Source: CALNXN01 sp942490645 | Lineage (GTDB): Bacteria; Pseudomonadota; Alphaproteobacteria; Rhodobacterales; Rhodobacteraceae | Length of the DNA stretch: 64,000 nt | Direction of reading: 5' to 3' | Assembly (NCBI GenBank): GCA_942490645.1 | Contig: CALNXN010000005.1 | Location: 434,001 to 498,000 of the forward strand | Part shown: one piece after another, positions 47,073 through 55,802 of the stretch | Layout: the number at the start of each line of letters is the position of its first letter | Numbering within the stretch: position 1 is the stretch's first letter | Made by a program: the position numbers and the translations under genes | Notes under the pieces: model-generated | What the model saw: the letters and a program-made list of their open reading frames with translations, nothing else | Databases searched by the model: none | What the model was told of the DNA's origin: nothing

Positions 47073-47645
47073 ATGCACCACAGCCCGCTGCCTCATTCCG
47101 CAACACTTGGCGCTGATCTGCGTGCCCTGCGCAAGGCGCGTGGATTGACGCTGGCGGATATGGCGGAACGGCTGGGTCGTTCGGTGGGCTGGTTAAGCCA
47201 GGTCGAGCGTGATCTGTCGGAATTGCCGATCACGGACCTGCGTCGCATCGCAGCTCTGCTGGACGTCTCGGTGTCGATGTTGTTTCGCCATGATGCGGCA
47301 CCGGCGGCCGAAGCGGGTTTTGTTGTACGTAAATCAGCGCGCCGCCCAATCGGATCATCGGTTGCCGGATTGGTCGAGGAACTGCTGTCGCCAGACCTGA
47401 CGGATGACTTCGAAATGGTGCATTCCACCTTTGAGCCGGGCGCGCAGATCACCGAACCCGTCACCCGGCCCACTCAGGAAGTCGGGTATCTGATTTCCGG
47501 TCGGCTACGGATCGAGATCAACGGCGCCGCACATGACATTCATCCCGGTGACAGCTTCCGCATTCGCGGCGAGCCGTTCAGGTGGTCGAATCCGCACGAA
47601 GTGCCTGCGGTTGCCATCTGGGTCATCGCGCCGCCGGTGTATTGA
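47073..47645 (+). CDS. XRE-type regulator with cupin domain
   Basis: 190 residues from the ATG at 47073; starts at 47031 (GTG) and 47037 (ATG) are in the same frame and cannot be excluded. Helix-turn-helix (about 10-65; LGADLRALRKARGLTLADMAERLG...WLSQVERD) followed by a cupin (about 115-185; EVGYLISGRLRIEING...HPGDSFRI). This group often controls amino-acid or polyamine catabolism by sensing a small ligand in the cupin. Here it stands just upstream of LysE and the dimethylglycine dehydrogenase-like genes, which it may regulate. Confidence 0.85.
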   Translation: MHHSPLPHSATLGADLRALRKARGLTLADMAERLGRSVGWLSQVERDLSELPITDLRRIAALLDVSVSMLFRHDAAPAAEAGFVVRKSARRPIGSSVAGLVEELLSPDLTDDFEMVHSTFEPGAQITEPVTRPTQEVGYLISGRLRIEINGAAHDIHPGDSFRIRGEPFRWSNPHEVPAVAIWVIAPPVY

Positions 47646-47648
47646 GGA

Positions 47649-48269
47649 GTGAGTATCGAGGCATGGATCATATTTGCACTCTTCTGGGCGGTGTTCGTGA
47701 CTACGCCGGGGCCAAATGCGGTGAATTGCATCACCAACGGCATGACACTGGGGTTTCGGCGCGCATTGATCGGCGTGCTGGCCATTCTGACGCAAGCCAT
47801 GCTGTTTCTGCTGCTGTCGGCGGCAGGTGTGACGGCGCTGATTGCGGCGTCTCCGGAGGCATTCACGGTGGCGAAGCTGCTGGGCGCGGGTGTTCTGATC
47901 TGGCTCGGTGTGCGCGGATGGATGAACGCAACCAAACCACCCCGTATGGACGCGCCGCCCGCGCAATCCATATATCTGCGCGCCTTGGCCATCGCGGTGA
48001 TCAACCCCAAAAGCGTGGCGGGGTATCTAGCCGCGTTTTCACAGTTCGTTCAGGCGGATGTACCGATCTGGGATCAGATGGCCGTTATCATGCCCACCGC
48101 GCTGACGCTGACAGCGCTAAGCTATATGGGGTTCACTGCCCTTGGGGCCGGTTTGGGCCGCGCGGCGCTGGGCGCGGTGTTCAACGTCTGGCTGCGGCGA
48201 GTTCTGGCAGCCTGCTTTGTCATCTACGGTGTGCTTTTGGGCAGCACGTCAACACCGGGGCGGGGCTGA
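47649..48269 (+). CDS. LysE/RhtB-family exporter
   Basis: 206 residues and about six membrane helices. The N-terminus reads FVTTPGPNAVNCITNGMTLGFRRALIGVL, the LysE family opening. Exports amino acids or related solutes across the inner membrane. The GTG start directly follows GAGGA, an unusually tight spacing. It begins 3 bases after the regulator and ends just before the GFA gene, so the three are probably cotranscribed. Confidence 0.87.
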   Translation: MSIEAWIIFALFWAVFVTTPGPNAVNCITNGMTLGFRRALIGVLAILTQAMLFLLLSAAGVTALIAASPEAFTVAKLLGAGVLIWLGVRGWMNATKPPRMDAPPAQSIYLRALAIAVINPKSVAGYLAAFSQFVQADVPIWDQMAVIMPTALTLTALSYMGFTALGAGLGRAALGAVFNVWLRRVLAACFVIYGVLLGSTSTPGRG

Positions 48270-48270
48270 T

Positions 48271-48645
48271 ATGATCAAGGGTAGCTGCAACTGCGGGACC
48301 GTGGCATTCACCGTAACCGGCACACCATGGGGCGTGTCGAACTGCCACTGCGGACAGTGCCGCAAGATGTCGGGTAATGTCTGGGCCTCCGCCGTCATTA
48401 AGCGGACGGATATCGAGATCACGGGCGATGTGCGTTGGTACGCGTCCAGCGCGCAAGCCAAGCGCGGGTTTTGCCCAAATTGCGGGTGTTTTCTGTTCTG
48501 GAAGCACGACACAGAAAAATCCATGAGCTTTGCGCTGGGCGCCATAGATGGGCCGTCTGGGTTACGCATCGAGAAACACATCTTTGTCGCCGATAAGGGC
48601 GACTATTATGACATTGCGGATGATCTTCCGCAGCACGACCATTAG
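48271..48645 (+). CDS. GFA family zinc-binding protein
   Basis: 124 residues. Zinc ligands CNCG (near 6-8), CHCGQC (near 27-32) and CPNCG (near 73-75) are conserved. Second GFA-type protein in the window (the other is at 20455). In a cluster that should release formaldehyde or one-carbon units from methylamines, a formaldehyde-handling role would make sense, but this is inference. Confidence 0.83.
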   Translation: MIKGSCNCGTVAFTVTGTPWGVSNCHCGQCRKMSGNVWASAVIKRTDIEITGDVRWYASSAQAKRGFCPNCGCFLFWKHDTEKSMSFALGAIDGPSGLRIEKHIFVADKGDYYDIADDLPQHDH

Positions 48646-48657
48646 GGAGCGAACAAA

Positions 48658-51106
48658 ATGACAGATTTTCCAACGACCGCGCGTGTGGTGATCATTGGTG
48701 GCGGCGTTGTCGGCGTTTCGGGCCTGTATCATCTGGCAAAGATGGGGTGGACCGATTGTGTTCTGTTGGAAAAGAACGAGCTGACGGCAGGATCCACTTG
48801 GCACGCAGCGGGCAACTGTCCGTCCTTCAGCACATCTTGGGCCGTTATGAATATGCAGCGGTACTCGCTGGGCCTTTATGCCGGGCTGGCGAAAGAGGTC
48901 GACTATCCGATGAACTACCATGTTACTGGGTCGATCCGTTTGGCTCATTCTGCAGAACGGATGCAGGAATTCGAGCGGGCCCGCTCGATGGGCCGCTATC
49001 AGGGTCTGGACCTTGAGATGATGAGCGTGGCGGATATGAAAGACCGTTATCCGTTTATGGAAACGCATGATCTGGAAGGCGGGCTGTGGGACCCAGACGA
49101 CGGTGACATTGATCCGGCACAGTTGACACAGGCGCTGGCCAAAGGCGCGCGTGACATGGGCGCGCGGATCGAGCGGTTCTGTCCCGCGACAGGCGTGAGC
49201 CGTGAGGGTGACGAGTGGATCGTGCACACCGACAAGGGTGATATTCGCTGCGAAAAGGTGGTGAATGCTGCTGGGTACTATGCGCAGCGCGTCGGCGAAT
49301 GGTTCAAGCCATATGGTGGGCGCACGGTTCCGATGACCACAATGAGCCACCAGTATTTCCTGACCGAAGAAATCCCCGAATTGGCCGCATGGACCAAGGA
49401 AAACGGTCGCAAGGTGCCGCTGCTGCGAGACGTGGATACGTCCTATTACCTGCGCCAAGACAAGAACGGGCTGAACCTTGGCCCCTATGAGCGTAACTGC
49501 AAGGCGCATTGGGTGACGCCCGAAGATCCAATGCCAGAGGACTTCAGTTTCCAACTGTACCCTGACGATCTGGAGCGGTTGGAGTGGTATATGGAAGACG
49601 CGATGGCGCGGGTTCCGCTGCTGGGCACATCCGGTGTGGGCCGCGTGATCAATGGGCCTATTCCATACGCACCCGACGGGTTGCCGCTTTTGGGGCCGAT
49701 GCCGGGCGTGCCGAATGCGTATGAGGCTTGCGTCTTCACCTTTGGCATCACTCAAGGTGGCGGCGCTGGCAAGGTGCTTGCCGAATGGGTGATCCATGGC
49801 GAAACGGAGTGGGACATGTGGGCCATCGATCCGCGTCGATACACGGATTACACCGATCAGGATTACTGCGACCAGAAGGCAATCGAAGTTTACGGCCATG
49901 AATACGCGATGCATTTCCCGCACCACGAATGGCCCGCGGGCCGCAACAAGAAGCTGTCTCCTGTCCATGATAAGGTCATCGCGGCCGGCGGTGTGATGGG
50001 CGCGTTCAACGGCTGGGAGCGGGCCAACTGGTTTGCGCATCCCGGCGATGACACGTCAGAGGCCTCGACGCACACATGGAACCGCTCGGGCCCATGGCAG
50101 CAGCGCGTAAAGGAAGAATGCGAGGCCGTGCGCGATGCGGTGGGCGTGCTCGATCTGCCGGGGTTTTCGCGGTTCAATCTGTCGGGTGACGGCGCGGCGG
50201 AATACTTGCGTGGCAAGATTACAGGCGGTCTGCCCAAGCCAGGGCGCATGAACCTCGCCTACTTTGCGGACAATCGCGGGCGTATCCTGACGGAAATGTC
50301 GGTGATGCGGCACGGCGAGGACAGCTTTACCCTGATCACGGCGGCAACGGCGCAGTGGCATGATTTTGACGTGCTCAACAACGGGCTGCCGGTCGGCCTG
50401 ACACTGACAGACCATACGCTTGAGTATTCAACACTGATCGTGACGGGGCCAAAGGCGCGAGGCCTTTTCGAGGCGTTGGAGACCAAAGCGGACTTGAACC
50501 TTGGCTGGTTGAGTCATCAGGCTGCGGAGGTGGCGGGGCAAAAATGCGCGCTGGCGCGGGTGTCCTTTGCGGGCGAATTGGGGTGGGAAATTCATGCCGC
50601 CAACGCAGACATGCCCGCCCTATATGATGCAGTCACTCAGGCGGGTGCGAAACCCGTTTGGCATGTACGCACTGAATGCGCTGCGAATCGAAAAAGGGTA
50701 CCGCACATGGAAGGGCGACCTGTCGACTGACTACACCTTGTTACAAGGCGGACTGGACCGGTTTGTCAAACTCGACAAGCCGCAGGATTTTCCTGGCAAG
50801 GCAGCGCTGCAAAACGAAAAGCAACAAGGCGTGACCAAGCGCTTCGTCACGATGATTGTCGATGCGGGCGATCAGGACGCGCCCTATATGTCGACAGTTT
50901 GGCACAACGGTGAAGTGGTGGGTGAAACCACTTCGGGCGACTGGGGCTACCGCGTAAATGCGTCCATCGCATTGGGCATGATCCGCGCCGATCTGGCTGC
51001 CCCGGGTACGGAATTGGAGGTCGACATTTTCGGTCACAAGCGCCGCGCGACCGTACAACCGGACCAACCGTTATGGGACCCTGAAAACGAGCGGTTGCGC
51101 GCGTGA
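48658..51106 (+). pseudogene. Dimethylglycine/sarcosine dehydrogenase-like protein, frameshifted
   Basis: An FAD-dependent amino-acid oxidase domain (RVVIIGGGVVGVSGLYHLAK; TAGSTWHAAGN is the likely covalent-flavin His region) fused to a GcvT-type aminomethyltransferase domain: the layout of dimethylglycine and sarcosine dehydrogenases (about 815 residues). The frame breaks near 50656: the first part ends ...TQAGAKPVWHVRTE..., the second resumes ...NPFGMYALNALRIEKGYRTWKGDL.... Removing one G from aaacccGtttgg restores AKPFGMYALNALRIEKG. The likely reaction demethylates dimethylglycine or sarcosine and passes the one-carbon unit to folate. It could be a genuine mutation or a base-call error. 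Confidence 0.85.
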
Positions 51107-51996
51107 CACAGATCACCCTTCTGGATGGCGGCATGGGGCAGGAATTGGTGCACCGGGCCGGGGATCGGCCAACGCCGCTGTGGTCGACGCAGGTGATGCT
51201 GGATCATCCGGGTATGGTGTGCGGTGTGCATGCGGATTACTTTGCGTCAGGTGCGACTGTGGCCACCACCAACACCTACGCGATCCACCATGACCGTCTG
51301 GCGGGCACAGGCCTGGAGGGGCGTTTTGCAGATCTGCACTCCATGGCCCTGTCTGAGGCCCAAAAAGCGCGGCAGGCACATGGCTCTGGTCGGATTGCCG
51401 GCGCGATTGGACCGCTCGGGGCCAGCTACCGCCCCGATTTGCACCCATCCGTGGCCGAAGGTGCGCATGCGTATGGGGAGATCGCGCGCATGATTGCGCC
51501 GTCGTGTGATTTTCTGATCTGCGAGACGGTCGCGTCTTTGGATCACGCACGGTCCGTGCTGGCGGGTGCAAAACCCGAGGGCAAGCCAGTTTGGCTGGCG
51601 ATGACGGTCGATGACAAAGACGGTACGCGCCTGCGGTCGGGTGAGCCATTGCGCGATGTGATCCCGATTGCCGAAGGCGGTGCCGACGCGCTTTTGATCA
51701 ACTGTTCCTCGCCCGAAGCGATCACTGTTGGGTTGGCGGAACTGCGCGGCTGCAAGGTCCCTATTGGGGCCTATGCCAACGGGTTTGAAATGATCTCGGA
51801 CGGGTTTTTACAGGATAAACCCACGGTCGATGCACTGCACGCGCGGCAAGATCTGACGCCAGAAGCCTACGCGGCCTGTGCAATGGCGTGGATTGATCTT
51901 GGCGCCACGATTATTGGTGGCTGCTGTGAGGTCGGGCCAGCACATATTGCGAAAATCGCAGACTGCCTGCGCGCCGCGGGGCATGAGATCGTGTGA
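51103..51996 (+). CDS. Homocysteine S-methyltransferase family protein
   Basis: 297 residues; starts GTG overlapping the previous stop by 4 bases. Zinc-binding Cys residues are visible: LINCSSPE and the GGCC pair in IIGGCCEVGPAHI. In this place, right after a dimethylglycine dehydrogenase-like gene, it may transfer a methyl group from glycine betaine or dimethylglycine to homocysteine (BHMT-like), starting betaine breakdown. S-methylmethionine as donor is the alternative. Confidence 0.88.
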   Translation: MTQITLLDGGMGQELVHRAGDRPTPLWSTQVMLDHPGMVCGVHADYFASGATVATTNTYAIHHDRLAGTGLEGRFADLHSMALSEAQKARQAHGSGRIAGAIGPLGASYRPDLHPSVAEGAHAYGEIARMIAPSCDFLICETVASLDHARSVLAGAKPEGKPVWLAMTVDDKDGTRLRSGEPLRDVIPIAEGGADALLINCSSPEAITVGLAELRGCKVPIGAYANGFEMISDGFLQDKPTVDALHARQDLTPEAYAACAMAWIDLGATIIGGCCEVGPAHIAKIADCLRAAGHEIV

Positions 51997-52051
51997 CCGA
52001 ATACTGCGGCCCCACGCCTCTGAGTAACATATAAAACAAGGATTTACCTCG

Positions 52052-52362
52052 ATGCCAGACGTTCCTTCTTCCGCACGTGTTGTTGTTATCGGCGGTGGCG
52101 TGATTGGGTGCTCGGTCGCGTATCATCTGACCAAATTAGGCTGGACGGATGTAGTCCTGCTGGAGCGAAAACAGCTGACGTCTGGCACCACATGGCATGC
52201 CGCCGGTCTCATCGCACAGCTGCGTGCCACCGCCAATATGACCAAACTGGCCAAGTACAGTCAGGAGCTTTACGGCAATCTGGAAGCCGAAACCGGTGTG
52301 GCCACCGGGTTCAAACGCTGTGGGTCGATCACCGTGGCGCTGACCGATGAACGTCGCGAAGA
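52052..52362 (+). pseudogene. Second dimethylglycine/sarcosine dehydrogenase-like gene, cut off at the junction
   Basis: Only the N-terminal 100 residues remain: the FAD motif RVVVIGGGVIGCSVAYHLTKLGW, then TSGTTWHAAGLIAQLRAT and GFKRCGSITVALTDERREE. It is a paralogue of the gene at 48658. After about 52362 the frame runs into unrelated sequence (LLLIVLLREPSLAAS...) and stops at 52540. An intact gene would be about 2.4 kb. This is the last alphaproteobacterial feature in the window. Confidence 0.85.
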
Positions 52363-52738
52363 GCGCGAGCTTCTTCTTATCGTCCTTCTGCGCGAGCCTT
52401 CTCTTGCCGCATCGCAACGGGTTCCGACATCATTTCGAGGCCGCACCCCTTGGCAGCTGCCCGAAAGGCAAGCACAATACAGATTCGCCGCCAGCCAGCG
52501 TCGACTTGCAGGCTCGTGCGGTGAGCACAGAAACGGCTAACAAGCAATTGCACCAGCCCGAACGCTTGCCGGCCAGCCGCCGCTGCGCTCCGGCTGTCCA
52601 GCAAGCGTCGGGCTGTGCAAGACGTTATGCCTTGAAGCGCCAGCCAAGCACCAGGGACGAGAGAAACCAGGGACGTACCACGATAATAGCGCCGCCGTCA
52701 GGCAGAGCCGGCGCACACGGGCGCGGGTGACACCCATC
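52363..52738. other. Start of the foreign segment; repeat-like sequence without a clear gene
   Basis: No open frame here matches a known family. The stretch 52668-52730 (ggacgtaccacgataatagc...) is a partial copy of the interspersed repeat found at 53498 and 55438. On the minus strand a frame ends MRQEKARAEGR, similar in style to Rpn-like tails, but too little is left to call. Confidence 0.5.
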
Positions 52739-53109
52739 TCATCCAGGCGGCTGCGATCGAGCGCCAAGCACCATCCCCTCCCGTGACAGCTCGATGTAGC
52801 AGCTTGTTGCGCTGCAACAAGCGGCAATGCTGGACCACGAAGCTTCGACGATGGCGCAAAGCTCGGTATTCGAAAGGTTGCCGAGTATCAGGCGCACCAT
52901 GCCGGGGTGCCCCTCAAGAAATGGCTGTCGCGGAAATCACCATCCTTGGTGATGAGCAGCATGTCGTTCTTGTCAACGAATGCCGAGATGGCAGAGTCCG
53001 TGGTCTCCGAGCCGTCCAAGATGCGGTTCACATGCGTGGCGTCGACGCCGAGTTCGCGCAACCGGTTGACCAGACGATAGGAGATATGGACATCGCAGAG
53101 GACGCGCAT
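52739..53109 (-). pseudogene. DUF5615 PIN-like toxin, frameshifted
   Basis: Starts MRVLCDVHISYRLVNRLRELG and continues AFVDKNDMLLITKDGDFRD...FLRGTP, the DUF5615 (Mut7-C/PIN-like) pattern with the acidic residues of the nuclease site. Near 52905 the frame shifts, and the C-terminal part continues as MVRLILGNLSNTELCAIVEA...YIEL in another frame. The DUF433 gene lies immediately upstream (overlap at 53109). The pair is a known toxin-antitoxin-like combination. Confidence 0.75.
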
Positions 53110-53336
53110 CAGGCGACTTGGCGCACCGGCTCGCCAGAGACGAGAAGACGCGCATAGTGCAGGCTGGCGATGATGTCCTCACGCTCCAGTTCCGGGTGAT
53201 CGGCAAGGATTTCATCGATCTGCATCCCGGATGACACCATGTCAAGAATCACCTCCACCGGCCATCGCATGTGGCGGACACAGGGCTTTCCGTGGCAAAT
53301 ATTAGGGTCGATGGTAATGCGGCTGAGGTCTGGCAT
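53109..53336 (-). CDS. DUF433 antitoxin-like protein
   Basis: 75 residues from the ATG at 53336. The pattern ITIDPNICHGKPCVRHMRWPVEVILDMVSSGMQIDEILADHPELEREDIIASLHYA is DUF433, a helix-turn-helix protein usually found as the partner of a DUF5615 PIN-like toxin. It would neutralise the toxin and repress the operon. The stop overlaps the toxin start. Confidence 0.88.
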   Translation of the reverse strand: MPDLSRITIDPNICHGKPCVRHMRWPVEVILDMVSSGMQIDEILADHPELEREDIIASLHYARLLVSGEPVRQVA

Positions 53337-53497
53337 GTTGGTCCTCGTTAGAAGGCTGTCTCTCACCGGCTTATGCCCGTCTTTAGACGGCGGCAAATTG
53401 TTCCCGAATCCCAGCGACAGCGGGGTTGGACGCGTTTGCACGGCGGTCTCCTATCGGGGCTGCTATGGCCGCGGCGATTGGCACAATCGGCGACGTG

Positions 53498-53599
53498 CGG
53501 GAAATCGGGGACGTACCACGATAAAATCACTACCGGCAGCCAGCGCCGAGCCGCGCGGTCGCGGTCCGACGAACGCGCACTGCCGTAGCCAGAGCGTCG
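53498..53599. repeat. Interspersed repeat, copy A (102 bp)
   Basis: Begins cgggaaatcggggacgtacc. Nearly identical to 55438-55539 (a few substitutions in 102 bases), with partial copies at about 54462-54540 and 52668-52730. The core ggacgtaccacgataa recurs. Non-coding, probably a miniature or REP-type element. The stretch 53600-53975 between this copy and the Rpn fragment holds nothing I can identify. Confidence 0.7.
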
Positions 53600-53975
53600 T
53601 CCGGGTGCGTCGCCTGAACTTGACCACATGTGTAGCGTCAGTCCCCCGCGCATCGGCTTGAACTGGCGACTGAAGTCGCCCGCCGCTAGGTGCCGGATCA
53701 ATTCGGCTTGCCCATACGGCTTGCACGAGGCTGCTAAAGGCCAACCGCGGCGTGGCGGCACGCCCGGACTCCAATTGCCGTGACAGTGCACAAGATTACC
53801 CTATTCGCCGTCGGAGACCTCGGCTCTGCCCCCTTCTCACTTCGATGATACCGCCGGAAGGTCTGCGATCGCGGCGGCGGCGATATTGGCTGTCGTTCGG
53901 GCGAGATGCCGGAGTGATACGTGCGACCGGACTCCGATTTGACGGGCAAGCTGCCGATGGTCCACGCGGTAGCGT

Positions 53976-54425
53976 TCAGCCACCGAGGCGCAGCTTGGCG
54001 ACCTCGCTGAGCGGGAGCCCCGTGTAGGCCGCGATGGTCGCATCGTCGAGGCTGCTGTCGCGGATCATGGTCTTCGCGGTCTGGCGCAGGGCGTTGTCAC
54101 GGCCTTCCTCGCGGCCTTCCTCGCGCGCGTCCAGCATGAGCTGTGCCTCATCATGCAAAGCACGCTCGCGCACGAAGGCTAGGCGGCGGGCCTCCTCATC
54201 GGCGCTCAAGGTCTTGAGCTTGTCGTAAGCCCGGCGGGCGGGCGTGTCGGTCATGGCGGACATTGCTTCCTCCTCCTGCCAGTGTTCGAACAGGGTGATC
54301 CAGGCGGATAGGGCCGGCGGCAGCTCACCGAGACGCTCGGCCTTCTTCAGCTCGATGACGTTGAGTTGGAGCTCTTCGGCGAGGCGGACACTCGGGGCAT
54401 CGATATCGCGCATCTCGAAGCACCA
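53976..54425 (-). pseudogene. Rpn family nuclease/transposase, C-terminal fragment
   Basis: The minus strand reads WCFEMRDIDAPSVRLAEEL, LNVIELKKAERLGELPPALSAW, FEHWQEEEAMSAM and a tail AREEGREEGRDNALRQTAKTM...LPLSEVAKLRLGG. This is the C-terminal third of Rpn-type (PD-(D/E)XK) proteins. The nuclease core that should precede it is missing and replaced by repeat sequence, so only a remnant exists. Confidence 0.75.
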
Positions 54426-54461
54426 AGTCGCTTGATCTTGATGCTCCGGATTGCGGAAAGC

Positions 54462-54540
54462 GCTGCCGGCAGGCTGAGCCGGCCCGCGCGGTCGCGGATC
54501 GGTGAACCTGCACTGCCTGCCGTAGCCAGCGCGTCGCCCA
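54462..54540. repeat. Interspersed repeat, copy C (partial, diverged)
   Basis: ctgccggcaggctgagccgg... aligns with the second half of copies A and B (ccgcgcggtcgcgg...actgc..gccgtagccag). It is followed, as in copy B, by ..ccggtggcggataaatccg and then a ParE gene, so copies B and C are parts of one duplicated module. Confidence 0.6.
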
Positions 54541-54639
54541 ACCCCGGTGGCGGATAAATCCGTCGTAGTCAGGGCAACGCCGGCCGCACGCACCGACCAG
54601 GCCTTGTCGACTAGCGGAGCGCCAGTCGATCCTGCTGGC

Positions 54640-54966
54640 TCAAGCCCGCACCAACCGCTCCAGCAACACGGAACGCAAATCCCGCCGTCCATCCAGCACG
54701 GCCATGATCAACACCGCATCAGGTTCGATGCGATAGACCAAGCGCCAGGGCCGCTCGATCAGTTCGCGATACTGATGGACGTCCACGACACTCAATTCCG
54801 GCAGCACGCGCCCGCGCTCGGCGTTGTCTGAAAGCGTTTCCGCCCGCCGTTGCAGCCGGTCCAGCACGGCAAGCGCGTTGTCGGTGCTGTCCTCGGCAAT
54901 GTAGCTGACGATGGCGTTCAGGTCGCGCTGAGCGGTTCGCGTCCAGCGGACTTCACGCTCAGCCAT
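54640..54966 (-). CDS. ParE/RelE-family toxin
   Basis: 108 residues: VRWTRTAQRDLNAIVSYIAEDSTDNALAVLDRLQRRAETL...RVLPELSV...YRELIERPWRLVYRIEPDAVLIMAVLDGRR, the ParE/RelE fold. ParE-type toxins act on gyrase, RelE types on ribosome-bound mRNA; the sequence cannot decide. It is coupled to the antitoxin gene by an 8-base overlap. Confidence 0.9.
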   Translation of the reverse strand: MAEREVRWTRTAQRDLNAIVSYIAEDSTDNALAVLDRLQRRAETLSDNAERGRVLPELSVVDVHQYRELIERPWRLVYRIEPDAVLIMAVLDGRRDLRSVLLERLVRA

Positions 54967-55255
54967 CCCGCTCGTCGCGTTGCGCTTGCAGTTGCTGGCG
55001 CAGTTGCGCGAAGACCTCCGCCTGCGGCAGGGTGTCGCCGGAGCTGATGTCCCGCTCGCCCTGGACCATCAGCTTCAGCATCAACATGGCGCGCTCGCGG
55101 GCCTGGTAGTGCTCATAATCCTGCACCACGGCGCGTGCGCGGCCGTTCTGAGTCAGCACCAGCGTGGCAGGCGCATCGCGCACCTGGTCCAGCAGCCGAC
55201 TCGCGTCAGCTTTGAATTGACTCAAACTCAGGATCTCTTCGGTCACCGAGCCCAC
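54959..55255 (-). CDS. Phd/YefM-family antitoxin
   Basis: 98 residues: LSLSQFKADASRLLDQVRDAPATLVLTQNGRARAVVQDYEHYQARE is the Phd/YefM DNA-binding part, followed by a flexible acidic/Gln-rich tail that would wrap the toxin. Classical order antitoxin then toxin on the minus strand. Degraded copies of both genes are found further along (56692 and 55633). Confidence 0.9.
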   Translation of the reverse strand: MGSVTEEILSLSQFKADASRLLDQVRDAPATLVLTQNGRARAVVQDYEHYQARERAMLMLKLMVQGERDISSGDTLPQAEVFAQLRQQLQAQRDERDG

Positions 55256-55437
55256 CTATATTCAATCCGAATTTAGATCGACGCACGCTACGCCCAGCGG
55301 AGCCCAGGGTCAACCCATGCGCCATGCTGGACGCGGGCAAGACGCCTGAGCCAGGACGCAGATCGAGGGGCTAGGGCCTCACATGTAACACCGGCATCGC
55401 GTGGAGCAGCTTGGACGTAGAAAAAGCTGGGGACCAG

Positions 55438-55539
55438 CGGGAAATCGGGGACGCACCACGATAAGATCACGACGGGCAGCCAGCGCCGAGCCGCGCGGTT
55501 GCGGTCCGACGAACGTGCACTGCCGTAGCCAGAGCGTCG
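55438..55539. repeat. Interspersed repeat, copy B (102 bp)
   Basis: Begins cgggaaatcggggacgcacc and follows copy A base for base except for scattered substitutions. The rest of 55256-55632 holds the divergent promoter region of the Phd gene and no recognisable gene. Confidence 0.7.
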
Positions 55540-55632
55540 CCCATTCCCGGTGGAGGATAAATCCGGCGTGCCCAGGGGAATGCGCGATGTGCGCGCAGAC
55601 GGTGCATTGTCGGCCATACACAGCTGATTCCG

Positions 55633-55799
55633 CGGCTCAAGCCCGCACCAACCGCTCCAACAACACGGAACGCGAGTCCCGCCGCCTGTCCTGCACGGCC
55701 ATGACCAGGACCAGGACCGGACCAGATTCGGTGCGATAGACCAAGCGCCAGGTCCGCTCGACGGGCTCTTGGTGGACGGGGACGCCGCTTAGCCCTGAC
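55633..55799 (-). pseudogene. ParE toxin relic (C-terminal part)
   Basis: The plus-strand text agcccgcaccaaccgctcc...gatagaccaagcgccagg... is a diverged copy of 54642-54790, the 3' part of the intact ParE gene. About 50 codons remain, with small indels. The reading frame is broken. The missing 5' part lies where the GNAT toxin module now begins. Confidence 0.7.
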
Positions 55800-55802
55800 T
55801 GA

